Shown here: positions 1-12,200 of the stretch, in pieces
Position numbering within the stretch: position 1 is the stretch's first letter
How the letters are laid out: each line of letters begins with the position of its first letter
Assembly (NCBI RefSeq): GCF_000524195.1
Contig: NW_020170382.1
Location: 2,393,311-2,457,310 of the forward strand
DNA length: 64,000 nucleotides
DNA from: Echinococcus granulosus
Taxonomy: Eukaryota > Platyhelminthes > Cestoda > Cyclophyllidea > Taeniidae
Reading direction: 5' to 3'
Program-made: the position numbers and the translations under genes
The notes under the pieces: generated by a model
Told to the model about the DNA's origin: nothing
What the model saw: only the letters and a program-made list of their open reading frames with translations
The model's database searches: none

Positions 1-3000
1 CAAAAAGGAAAAAGTTGACACGCCGGGTATCGTGGACAACTCTATTGGAAATGAGAAGGCAACGTAGGCCGCACCAGAACCACAAGTGAAGATAGTAAGA
101 CCAATATAATCCACCGTGAAATAAGCATCACGAGAAAGTCTACTGTAGCAGCAAAATGTATGGGCGAAACTGCTTCCCAGGACAAAGCAAAGGCAGGAAA
201 AGAGGTACAGATACATTAGAGGGCTTGACGAAGTAATGTACTCTTCAGCAAAGAAGGAAAGAACCATGGGGATTCCAAGGATGTGACTCCAGCAATTAAA
301 AGACTCATTATGCAACCAAAATAGAGAATGAAGACTGCCCAGAAAATCGGTGCTACTTCTGTATCCCTTCAAAATGTATGGCTCTCTATATTCTGTAGGC
401 AAATGATCCGCATTAATAGTTTTTCTGGAAGACTCAGGAATACAGGATTTAAGAGAATTGAAAGGAAGCTTATTAAAACTGAAGTCCAGAATGTAAGGCC
501 GGGGAGAACGAAGTACGGTCCCCACTTTGTTTTGCAGAAACCGACATGTGGGAAAGTTCAACGCAGATCTCATTTGTGACGAGGGCAAAATTCAGATTAA
601 GCAGATAACAGACCCCCATAAGATTTACATATAAACACCACACCTGCGGCATTTAAACAGGAACTTAAATCAGCGGTTAGTATAAACAACACCATTTACC
701 TTGAAATTATGTTCTTGATGGTGAATGATTTTGACCAAGTAATGACTTTCCAGTTGATAGCCTTACTTTTGAGGCGCCAGCTTTCAATTATTTAAATCGT
801 CTTAAGGGATATAAGCAAATTATTTCAGTGCACAATTTTAAATTTGGGCGTTTTGGTGCGGAGAGGGCAACTTTGAGTCAGGAATTCATGTGACCAACTC
901 AGCCACTCTAATTCTGGTAGTGACTGCGGATAAAACTTCAGTGGCTGTTCCGGGGTTTCATCCTATGTGACATCCCGGTTTTTGGCGGGTTCCCACAAGA
1001 GACATTTTAGCACAAGGAAACATTCAAATCCGGACAAGTTGCCAACATCCCCACATCAATCGACCCTGTACGATTTCGCTTGCGAGTGCACATGAATAAC
1101 TAGTTAATTAGCCTCTGTAATAGCACGAGATTTTAGCCAAGATTTCAAATTACACGCCAGAGGACATGACTGTACTAAACATTTTTAAAGCGGCTTTGGT
1201 TACATGCGTTAGAATTGTAATATTTCAATGAAACCTTAGATGCTTTTTAGATTTTGTCCTCTTTTTTTACTATTGCTTTAGAACTATTACACTTTGTCAT
1301 TACCTCGTCATTTGTGCTACTTCATTGATATCAGTGTTCTATGGAACACCCAAGCAACTTACTACTTCTTTATCCAAAAATTTTTTGACCGAAGTTGACA
1401 TAACTATATAAACTCACACACCGATATACTTTGCTAGTTTAGTTTACTAATCTTGGCCACAAAAGTGGCCCCGTCGCCTCTTTCCATCAGTATTCTGTTT
1501 CTTGCCGTACTATTAAGACTTATTGTGACTTCAAGAAAGACTCAAGGCGCTACTGCAGTACGTACTTGCTCTGAAATTGTGTTTATCAATCACTAGCATT
1601 ACTGGTCTAATCACAACTTCCATATAATAATCCCAAAAACTCTTTTAGCCATGAAAATGCGCTCACTGTATAATAAAATAATCGTACAATGCACATAATG
1701 GACCTCAAACCTTGACACAAACTACGCACGTGGGTTTGACGCTTAATCTCGTTATTTTGCCTGTCTTCCCAGCTAACCAAAAATCAACGGCTAACCCTGT
1801 CGTCATGGTGTCCCTTCATTCTTTTCGACTGTATTGAGGGCGTAAAAATGGCGTCACAGAAGAAAACAGGATCGCTGTAGTAAGCCATTACCTAGTCATG
1901 CTTCCTTAGATGGTGGTGTGCATAAAACGTGGGTATGAAATCTTACTTTCAAGTGCATGAGAAATACTTTTCGAAGAATGTAGGAGTATACTGGCTGAAA
2001 GCGAAGAAGTAACGGTATGCCTTAAAATGCCCCCCGTAAATGTTGACGCGCCGGAAGACTGTAACTAAAATACTAAAGCTCACCAAGTCCAAGGAAACAC
2101 GATAGCATTGTTTCCTACCTGATTGGTTTCACATTTTATCCACGAAATCGCAGTGTCATTACTCAGTAAAAAATAGGCAAATTTATGTAGTGAAATCATA
2201 CTGTAACGGAACACCTTTAAGCTCTAAATAAGCTAACTTTTCGGTCGCTGCAAATTCAGTAATCGTTCTTTTGAACTGACATGCATTACTACGTTTGCAG
2301 ATTAGACTTGGAGGGCCACACCAGTGGCGGCGGTAAGCAAGCCCGACCCGTTAGCTTGTTACCAAATCTAAACACAATAAAATAAAATTCAGCTATGGTT
2401 GTCTAAACTTATAAACGGGTTAACAAGAATGTCGGCTCTTGCCACCATCCCAATTCTAGGATCTGCTCAATGTTCAGTGATGGAACAAGGTGAGATTTCA
2501 GAGAGACGAAGTCGATCTCAAGGAGGTGCTTACTATAAACCCCCGAATATGAATATTTGCTTCTTTGTCAGCAAACAGGATATCTCCCTATGCCGCTCTT
2601 AGAGAAGTGCAACTACAATATTCAATTGGCGCATGGAGCACTGCCGCCACAGAGCATTGCCCTGTCCTTAAGACAATTGCTAAGTCAACACTTCCCCAAG
2701 GCACTAAGCCCCAGAGAGTACATAACACTTGTAATTCCCTGACAAAGCTGCAATATGTATTGCCAATATTGAAACAGGCAGGATTCTTGCTCTGCTGACA
2801 ATACATCATTACCACCTTCGACACCGTCTCTTTGCTCATTGAAATTCACTAGAAGCTTCATTATGGTGAAAATGGAAGGATTGCCAGAGGAGCCCTCCCT
2901 TGGTCACTATTCCACGGTAGTCATCACCTTGTAAGAAAATGCATTAAAACTATCCACCAACTGGCAAAGCTAATAATTAAGACTCATCAGAAACGAAAAG

Positions 3001-4918
3001 ACATTTGACTCGAACACCAATTCCATTGTATTCAGAGCTGTATTCTCTTCGCGAATTGCATTGAAGAGATTTAGTGGTCTGACGCCGCTGAAGACTAGAA
3101 GGAGCTCTACAGAGAGTAAGTTTCGCCCTTCAATCACTATTTGTAGTAATGATTGTCCAAAAGTAAAGCTCCTTGATAAAAACAATTTCAATCAGTTACA
3201 CATAGCTAATATTCTGCAGCGTATCCCTCTACCCACTTCGTCCCTGTTTCAATGCTACCCAGTCGTCAATCTGGATCCCCTTCGGCCACTGGGGATGCGG
3301 AGAGGGGCATCCTTTACTCCCATAATAGAGGTACCTTTAACTAAATATTGCATGATTCCAAAGACTGACTTCCCCAATTACGTAATTTCGGCATCGCACG
3401 CTTGTCAATAGCCTCACTGAGGAACACTGGAAAGGGGACATCGATTCGATAGTCCTTCTGCTGCGAGTAGTCGCAGAGTTCTTCTTCGCTTACTACCGTC
3501 AGAAGCATAGCGGTCGAAGCATTCTCTCAAGCGGCAATAATCCACGTCGAAATGAAGGATTATAAGCGTACGAATGGGCTGGAGATATGCACACGACGCC
3601 AGGAATTCATGTCCCTAAGATGGAAATAAAACCTGCGGAGAGTGCAGAGCCCGCGGCACAGTACGCTTTGCAACGTAAACTCTTCAGTCTTTCCGTAGTT
3701 TTGGGTTCTCAGTTGGTGGTATGGTGTTTTGTCATGCTCAAAGCCCATCAGGGCTTGTATACGTAGGTGGCATTCTTTCATACTAACTTAGCTTACTGTC
3801 TTTAAGGATTACCCGAAGCTCTATAGTGTCATATTATTGATGTTCTTCAAGCTTTCCCTCGGAATGACGGGGAGAATGAAAAAACGAAAATAAATGATCG
3901 AGCATGCCCAACCACTATGAATACCTCCCCTCAACTATGTGGTTATCCCTTCACAGGAATGAGACCGTTATAAAGTTTACTACGCTGCACAATCCTAGTA
4001 CAAACTAATCCGACTTTTTATCCCGGTTGCTCTACTTTGTCAAAAACTATTCCTATTTCATCAGTGTTCATTTCTGAAGCAATTGCGCCAAAGTAAAAGG
4101 AAATTTTAGCATCAAAACACACAAGGCCTAATTTAGACTCATTTAATAACTTAATTATGCATTTTCCGAATTCAGTTTATTATAAGGGGTAAGATAAAGC
4201 GAATAAGAAAGAAATCGGCCTTCAGCAAGCACTTCATTTGCGTCTCCTAGAATCCCCACTACGACGCCTTTGAGAGGCACTGAGGTGTTACCTGAAGTCG
4301 TCTAAAAAAGCGGTGGTAATACTGGCATCTGTTTCCAACGTAGCATAGTGCATCTGAAGACAAAAGGGAGTGAAGATAGAATGTTGTAAGATTTCGAGAG
4401 CAAATATGCATGAGTTTCTACTTAGTACGAAATAGCCAGGCATGTGTTGTAGTCAAGTAGCAATTAAAAAAGCAACAACTGTCTTTATTTTTGTGTAAAC
4501 CGTAGCATCGCCCATCTCAAGATTTTTAAATTGCTGCTTGTAGAGCATGTTGTTCGCATGTGAGGCAATACAAAACAGTTTAAAAAGCACTTAAGAAACC
4601 AAGTATCTTCGAAGCAAGTGACAAGTGAACCGGATGAATGAGTGCATGTAAGGACAAAATGCTTTTAGTAAATAAAGTGAAATTCTTAAGCGGAACAAAT
4701 TAAACATTAGAAAGGTCGATACCATTGCCATTCCAGGTTGAACAGCATCTGGGAATCGAGATGTGAATCCAAGAAAAGTAATTCAAACAGTAGCGTAGAC
4801 CTTGCCGTCGACTCATAAACTGCTGCATTGGGGAACATAAGGATTGCTAATTTTGCAAACTAGGAACGAAAAACAACCATGTGATTATCTACTAACACGA
4901 GACAATCCACAAGTAATT
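1..4918. other. Intergenic, AT-rich, no supported gene
   Basis: I see no convincing gene here. Short open frames occur on both strands (for example 3061-3411 plus and 3560-3781 minus), but they lack recognisable domains, often lack an ATG, and overlap on opposite strands. Bases 2-580 read as lysine-rich protein in places but are interrupted by several in-frame stops, so they may be a decayed coding sequence. Nothing here looks like a tRNA or rRNA. Confidence 0.5.
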
Positions 4919-5278
4919 ATGGTCAACATAAGTTCTCCAAAACAAGTTTTTGGCAACATCTTGGAAGTATTTAACCACAGTCCATGCACTAGACTTTTAC
5001 GAAAACAACAAGGAAAAAACCTGAGCTCAGAGTCAAGCGAATGCGCATCACGGCAACCAAAACGACCATTTTTTAATTCAACAGCTATCAGAAAGAGGCT
5101 CATGATAAAAATTAACCAGCTAACTCACCAGAAGTCGCATCTCAAAAAACAGGGTATCCAAGAGGAGCAATCGGACTCATATGTACCCAAAATGATGGCA
5201 CAACAGCCACTGAGACAATTACTACAACAAGAATGGCTCAGATCCCTCTTTGACGTTGATCGCTTCCCAGTCATTTAG
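4919..5278 (+). other. Unassigned open reading frame, about 119 codons
   Basis: An ATG near 4919 opens a frame that runs to a stop at 5276-5278. The predicted peptide is polar and rich in Gln, Ser, Lys and Arg, with no signal peptide, membrane segment or domain I recognise. A shorter frame is open on the opposite strand over the same bases. The length is only modestly above what AT-rich random DNA gives, so this is a candidate only. Confidence 0.15.
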
Positions 5279-5570
5279 TGAAGGTGCAGATTCGAGTGAT
5301 CGCATTCAAGAACAAGATTATTCGAAGAATAGACGCCCTTATGTGCAAAGTGTCTGCAAATGAATTGGAACCCGATTAATGGGTCTGCAAGAGATCGTGT
5401 GATTGATAGCATAAATTAAATGACATTTACTCTATACTTAGAAGCTCCGATGGCAAAGACGACAACTTCCTTTGTTGCAGCATTTTAGCGGTACGACGTA
5501 GTCATCTGCAGACGTTGAGCTTACAACTCTCCTGTAGTGGTTCAAAAGTGACTGCAACCTTGGGAACGAA

Positions 5571-5764
5571 GTATAGCGTCCTGAGACTACCTTAAGACGA
5601 AAGAAGACACAATACTCGGGCAGAATATATATATATTCAGCACGGAGAAGGTGTCTGGGCTATTGGCATGGCCCGAAAGGCCAGTCCACCTAGCGAGGTA
5701 CAAGGGGGCTAATTCAAAGTACAAATTTGGCGCCTCATTAGAACCTAGGGATAAACCACTATCG
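5571..5764 (+). repeat. Dispersed repeat family 1, copy A
   Basis: About 194 bp that closely matches 31195-31384 along its length. Shared blocks, in order, are gacgaaagaagacacaatac, a tattcagcac segment, gggctattggcatgg, ggtacaagggggctaattc, ggcgcctca and gggataaaccactatcg. The copies begin at a tagcgtc..gagact box. An AT microsatellite (tatatatata) has expanded inside this copy. It has no coding capacity I trust, so it is best described as a SINE-like or other non-autonomous repeat of unknown class. Confidence 0.75.
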
Positions 5765-7926
5765 ACAACTCCGATAAAGTGAGGTTTGATAGAATATCCC
5801 CTCCCTTGGAAGCTCATCACATACGTGAATGGCTTAGACTTCGCCATACCAAAATGCAATAAAACTAATGGAGTTTGCGAAAAATTGGAATTATTGCATC
5901 AGGATCCGGATACTTCGCCCACTGATCCTCCCACCGTCTTGCAGCCGGCGCGACGATTATGTGTCCACTGGGAAAAGCCTTCACATCGATGTAGCAACCG
6001 CAGGAAATTCAAAAGAGCCTTCATTGTAAAAAAAGTACTGGTGAACTTTATTTAAAGTTAACCATGAACGTCCCTGAAAGGGGTTTGTAATGGTGAGTTC
6101 TCAATTAACGTACACGTGGATCAGTCAGATGGCCATGCCGGCTAACCTCAACTTCTTCCGATATCCCCCTCAGCTATAAAACAAAGATTCCTTGCCTTTC
6201 ACTAAATGACAACATTAAAGCAGAACCATCGAGATGAAGGAAGTATACGGTAAATTAAGTTTATTCGTGCGGCTTAAGTTCGACTAATCCATCACTTCCA
6301 GGTCTTCAGAATGGACTCTTGAGCCAAACCCAAAACCATTCCTATGCACTCTGGGAACATTAAAATGAAGTTTCTGCGACTATTTTATCATTTTAAGCAA
6401 GCTATCAGGCAAATATCAGCTAAGATAGTTTGCCAAGAACTGATACTAATGCGCTACTTAGCGCATCTGTATGTTAAAAATGACCTAATGGACTATTCTG
6501 ATAAGTAAAAAATAAGGTATTTAAAAAGTTGAAAACCATGTAGCTGACAAAGCACACTTTACCACAGAATAGTTTCAGCAGAAATATCAGTAATAGGGCT
6601 TGGAAATAAATGAAATGGGCAATCAAAGGCAATTCAACAAATGTCCGATGATTCACATGACTTTTGGCACCCTGTTCTGGAGTTTATGGGTATGTAGCCT
6701 GATTTCTAGATTCCTTTCAAAAACAATGATTTAATCCTCCCATCTGGCAAATCTACTGCCGCCACCAAGAAGGAAACATCACAAGAACCTTGCCTGATAT
6801 TCCTACCGAAATGTTATTCCATTTGTTACCATCCCATGCCCCAATTAACACAACTTCAAGAATACCTCCCGTTTATTTTAAATGACTGCACCGACCGATT
6901 TGAACGACTTGACACGTCCTGCGATCTAGCACTTACCCTCCACTCCATCTATATCAACCATCACGTGGGCTTCAGGACACGGTGATGAGCATACCGGAAA
7001 GCCACCTCAGCGATAGCCCACCCCACCCCACCAGAAAACTTGATTTGGGAGGTCACACCAAGGAGCTCTTAAAGTGCTCCCAGATCCCATGGCACGCTTT
7101 GAGACGACGTTACAGCGACCTAACGCCCGCACCGTACCGCTGCCAAGGCAAATTGGAACCCTTCCCAATACGCTGTCAGGAGCTGCAAGCGATGCCAACT
7201 CTCAAAACGGCGGCGTGTGCACCGGCGCACTCGCCAACATGCGCGCCACCACAAGAATAACCGGGAACCACACCATCCAGGACTTCTTTTGCGCCCCAGG
7301 ACTTGGAAAACATATCAGTGCCAAATCTCAACCATGGGGAATCAAACAATGGCCTGACTCCAAGATAGGCCCACAGACCTCGATTACCGAGGTAATCAAT
7401 TACGGCGGCCGTGCCGAATTGTTTCAGTGAGGCCTCACAGTAGACGCGAATACGTGAAAACCTCCCAATATCAGATCGTTTGGATTATTGCATCGCCTAG
7501 TGCACACCCGACTAGGTGTGCAAACTAGCCAGCATATGGGGTACTACTCACAAGGTTCCTTACCATCTACTGCTGCATAGAATTCGGAAAACACATTAAT
7601 ATGGACCCTCTAGACCTAGTTTCTTCCCACACCATGACAAACCACTTCGTGAATTAAAGTGAATTATGTGCACGTGTATAATTTATGAGCACGGCATAAA
7701 TGGCACGGCAAACTCACAAATACACCGCGACCACAATAAAGAAGCACAAAAATGTGGTTCTTTAACTTCGCATAAGGCAAAAAGACAAAAACTCGACCCA
7801 GATTACTCATTCGATTACAGGAAGGTAGGGGAAAGAGGATCAATCTATACACAAAACCAGCTATACACAAATAGACATTATTCAATGTGAAAAATAAAGA
7901 TAAAAAATAACGAGAAAACGCGAGAC
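5765..7926. other. Intergenic, with a GC-richer stretch at 6900-7450
   Basis: I find no recognisable gene. Bases 6980-7430 are clearly GC-richer than the surroundings and are open in two overlapping plus frames (6982-7260 and about 7089-7430). Neither has a domain I recognise. This could be a fragment of a mobile element or a missed exon. A hairpin with an 8-bp stem and 6-nt loop lies at 7501-7522. Confidence 0.4.
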
Positions 7927-8118
7927 CTATTCTGTCGTAGCTGAAGCCGCCGGAGCTTTGCACAACAGGTACACAACGACAACGAGAAGGAGAGTGAGGA
8001 CCCCAACCGTGGGTAGAACCAACTTGTAAACCTTTTCGTTAATGGTTTCCTTGTCCTTTCTCTTCTCTAACTTATCCTTTCTGGTCTCCTTGGTTGTACC
8101 GCCTCTCAGCTTCCGCAT
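7927..8118 (-). CDS. SMCO4: SMCO4-like single-pass membrane protein, 63 aa
   Basis: A small single-exon frame. The start chosen is the ATG at 8116-8118, which gives a peptide beginning MRKLRGG. Vertebrate SMCO4 also starts with a Met-Arg-x-Leu-x-Gly motif, and an in-frame GTG upstream is not needed. Layout: a highly charged Lys/Arg/Glu N-terminal region with a KETxKDK-type motif (residues 1-30, helical or coiled-coil-like), then a VLPT motif opening a hydrophobic transmembrane segment (about residues 33-52), then a short tail ending in Thr-Thr-Glu. The length matches the family (vertebrate members about 59 aa). The family is a conserved single-pass membrane protein of unknown molecular function. 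It lies divergent to the sirtuin gene. An AG dinucleotide sits 2 nt before the ATG, so a 5' splice or trans-splice acceptor there is possible. Confidence 0.85.
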   Translation of the reverse strand: MRKLRGGTTKETRKDKLEKRKDKETINEKVYKLVLPTVGVLTLLLVVVVYLLCKAPAASATTE

Positions 8119-8740
8119 GGCTGCAGCCACGTCAAGAGCGAAATGCGTGGTCGCAATGCAATAGCATCCGGCTAACCAATGATATTAAGGAGCTCTGACT
8201 ATGCATGTTAGGCTGTAACATTTCGTGAATAAAATTCATGAATGGCCTAGAAACATCATAAATTGAGTACAATTTTATGTCAGCAAGCAAAATATTCATT
8301 TAATGGTGGCACTAAAGCATCGTTTGTTTTGTAGCAGTAAAGCGCTTCTAAACATGGGTTCAAATTTAACATTTTTTGCCATCGGTAGTAGAATATTCTG
8401 TCTAGAGACTACATACATTGTGTGAGCTAAGCAGAATTCATCTAGATGTCAACCCAAAATTTACGCGGGCCTAACAGAGCATTCCTAACACTCAATGTAT
8501 CAAAATAGCTTAACGCAATCAAGTGGCAACTTTTGGACAGATTTTTTAACTTGGTTGACAGATACGACAGAAGGTTCCCATCATCTTGTGGCAAATAGGG
8601 TAAAACTGGATCAAGTAACAAGTGCGGCTTTAGAATTACCCTACGCTGCTATCACCCTTCGCCTGCGAAACTTTTTTTTCAGTCTAAAAATTACTTTGAC
8701 GGACAAAAGATAGCAACTACACAAATTAACTTTAACCGCT
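8119..8740. other. Upstream region of SMCO4
   Basis: AT-rich sequence between the SMCO4 start and a dispersed repeat copy. It should contain the SMCO4 promoter, but I see no defined TATA box or other element I can defend. Confidence 0.4.
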
Positions 8741-8934
8741 ATGTAATACGACGGCTGTTTGTCCTCCGGTATTGGCGTGGAGCCGACTTTCAAAGTGGCC
8801 TTTTTTTATCCCGCCGGGAGGGCTGACCTTCGGGCCATGCCAGTAGCTTAAATACCCTCTTTGTGCTGAATACATATGCACTGCCCGAGCGTTGTGTTTT
8901 CTTTCGTCTTTAGGGAAGTCTCGAGACGCTACAG
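8741..8934 (-). repeat. Dispersed repeat family 1, copy C (inverted, diverged)
   Basis: Read on the minus strand, this copy starts with the same tagcgtctcgagact box and the gacgaaagaa block, followed by tattcagcac and ctggcatggcccgaa. It ends in cgtattacat, which is also found at the end of copy B (31383-31392). The central part is diverged from copies A and B. It lies between SMCO4 and the sirtuin gene, in what would be their shared upstream region. Confidence 0.65.
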
Positions 8935-9247
8935 TTAAGGCAATTGTGGTCGCACTTCTCAAAATATGCTCATCGTCAATAGCACACCTATTTTTGTGCA
9001 GCATTCTAATAAAATACAAGAATTATTGGCCATCATTTCATGTATCATGTGTCCTGTTTTTGGCGTTCGTTTAAACAAAGTTGGGGTACGACGTGCCTTT
9101 TGTGTAACTTCGGATGTCTAAATGACAAACGCCATCGAATAAACTCAAAGCTCTTACTGTGCACTTTTTTAATTTCCCGCTATCACCTCGCTCCCCGTAA
9201 GTTTCATTCACATACCCTTTGAATGAATAGTTGGTTTTGGCGCCCCA

Positions 9248-12200
9248 ATGCCTTCGGGCGATCTTGTGGAGTTCGGGAAGTTAGTTTCAAAAGCGAAGAA
9301 CGTAGGTGTTGTAAAATTACAAATCTCTTAAGCTGTTTGTAATAACCGGTGCTGGTATTAGTGCCGAGAGTGGGATTCCGACATTTCGTGGCGCGGATGG
9401 ATTCTGGCGGAAATACTCAGTCACCGTAATTTCCCCTATTTGCGTCTAATCGCGGTTGTTCTTGAAGAATTTGGCCACACGCGAAGCATTTCATTATAAT
9501 CCGAGCTTAGTTTGGGAGTTTTATCACTATCGTCGAGAGTTGGTTTCCAAAAAATCACCCAATGCAGGTCACTATGCTATCAGGGATCTGGAGAAGTTGT
9601 TTACTACTACTGGTCGGTCATTCACCCTGGCGACGCAAAATGTTGACGGTTTTCATTTCTTAGCCGGAAATAAAAACGTAATTGAACTTCATGGTATGCG
9701 TTGATGCATTGGTCTTCGTTTTTGTTACATCCCTATTCGGAAACATACATTGGTTTTCGTGCAAATTGTTTGTCAGCTTAAATTGATTCTTTGAACTTAT
9801 GTGACACCTGATGTTGGCACGATTTCTCGAGGTTTAAAAAGAATATTGAATCTATATATTGCTATTTTTTGACGATCCCCTGTAGACTGGTACTTTGAGT
9901 GAGGTTCCACTGCGTGTATTCCATTATTACTTACATGCAATCCTTTGAACAATTTTGTCAAAAACTAACCCTTCATCAATAGCTGGGTTGATGTGCCCGT
10001 CGGTGAAAGCAACTTGGGGTTTCATCCTAGGTCCATAAGGGTTTCTTTAACAATTTTTTCGCTATTCAACCTGATTTATCATTTCACCGTTGAGTGCAGT
10101 AGAACGATCGACCTTAGGTGTGTAGAAGCTTGAATTTATAACTTAATAATTTGCCTTTAGCTGGTAAGATACATTCTGATATAACGTAAGAATTTCCAAC
10201 TAATCAAGAGATTTTCACTCCCTCACTGTTCGACGTTTACTTAATCCGAGTTCATAAGCCTCAATCACGTTCTAGGTGTATGCATCATTTCGTTTTTAGC
10301 GGAGTGTCACGACCAGTGACCTCACTTTCCGCATATTTTTTGTCTTGCTTTTTTTCATGGCGCTAAAATAGGACTAACTGATCCAAAATTAGGTCCTTTT
10401 GGTTGAATTCGAACTGCTTAATCTTAGTCCTTTCGCTACTTCAGGTAGTCTCTTCAAGGTCCGCTGTTTAGAGTGCGGAATTGTTGTGGAAAATCGGGTT
10501 AATCCCATCTGTCCGGCTTTGGCAGGTCGAGGGTAAGTTGCCATTGAAATATATTTGCGGCACTTCCACGGTGAAATTAAGCAATATTTGCATGTGTAAG
10601 CACTTGCTATTAGACTCTTGTTTTCGCCACTGGAAACCAAGAAAGTCTATTCACATTATGCTTTCAAAGTAATCTAAGGCAGGCCAAAGTAACCCGAACC
10701 TTTCATTTTTCCTTCGTATTATATGCATATTAAACCTGCGTATATCGGACCAACTGTTTCCATCTTCACTGTGTACAGATTTACATTCCACTACCAGTAT
10801 TCATTCCATGGCCAACCGTCAGCCGTTCCCTAGTGTCATGGATTGGGGAAGGGCTTGGATTTTACTCGCACTTTTCAATATAGGTTTACTTAACCAAAAT
10901 ATGTCCCCTTGTTCGCAGTTATGATGTTTAAATAAGTTCACACTGTTGTTGTGAAGGCTTGGGTGTAAATATTGTTAGCTGAATGTCGATGGCTTCCAAA
11001 TCAAACCCACAGCTTGCTCTGTTTATAAGGAGGGAACAGGTACTGTCCAGATGAATAGGCGGGAACAGACAGCCATGCCAACGAGCTGGTGATAAAACCT
11101 GTGGACGGAAGGGTTGTGGAATAATGCGTTAACATTTACTCATTTTTGTCTATTTTTCTGTTGGGTCATCCCCCATTCGTTTGCATACGCGATAGTCTTC
11201 TTTTAATTCCTTAATACTTCTAAACCTAGTTGGTTGTTTTCGTCTCAGTATCCAGCAAGATTTTGCACTTGTATTAGCAAAACTGTATTTCTTCATCAAG
11301 GGGATTTTATTAGCTAATAACTATATTTCGTTCACTTCATCTACCATACTTTCTCATTTTCTTTTCAAAATTCTTTCTACCCGGTGAAGTAAACGTTATG
11401 CTCTTGAAGTCAAAATATCATTTCTCGCCTAATCAAAACGCACTTCATCTTAGATAGCTTCCTTTCGTCAAGTGCCATTTTGATGGGCCATTTAAGGTTG
11501 TGATTTGGTCGATTTCTCCGTCCCGGTTAAAAAGAGGTTATTTTAAAGCCATCCTTCAAGGCTTTTTTAGTTAGTTTACATACGAGCAGAACAAGAACCT
11601 GATAGCACATCTGAAGGCTGCTTTAATTTTTAGGAATTTGTTTTCTTGCTTTTTTTCGCGAGGCTTTATATAACTACTTGTGTTGGCCGAGAAAAGTTGT
11701 ACTTATTCCGCATCTGAAACATGCATTAACGCGAATTTTTGTCCCATCAGTATCTACTTTTGATTAATAAACAGCCCTTTTTGTCCCGAACTTGAAATAT
11801 GTTTGTGAACTACTCCGGTCTTATTATCACCGGGCATACCGATCTCTCGGCCCTATAGTATTCAATACGTGCTTTTTGTGCCAAATGCCAATTTTGTGCA
11901 GGTTTTTATGTACTTGAAATGTCTATATTTCGTTTTTCACGAAACCGGTTACTAGACCTGATTTAATTGCACGAGTTGCCCTTTCCATTAACTAGGATAT
12001 TTTCTCCAAGTGGATGAGTGGGCTTAATTTTGATCCTTCCATGATGTCATGAAATGCAGGAATTTTCCGCGACAAATCCTTGGCAAACGGTAGTACTTTT
12101 GTATCGGCGGTTTTTTTAGAGAGATGCATCCGCCTTTCCATTCCTTTTTAACAAGGCACTTACTATAACTTAACACGAATCACTACTCGACTAGAGGCTG

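Noticed and set aside
3560..3781. Possible Ty3-type RNase H fragment on the minus strand
   Set aside because: Only a loose likeness over about 20 residues. There are no catalytic acidic residues, and no neighbouring reverse transcriptase or integrase motifs.
8738..9019. 95-codon minus-strand frame
   Set aside because: It is mainly translation of repeat family 1 copy C. A similar artefact frame occurs over copy A (5587-5859).
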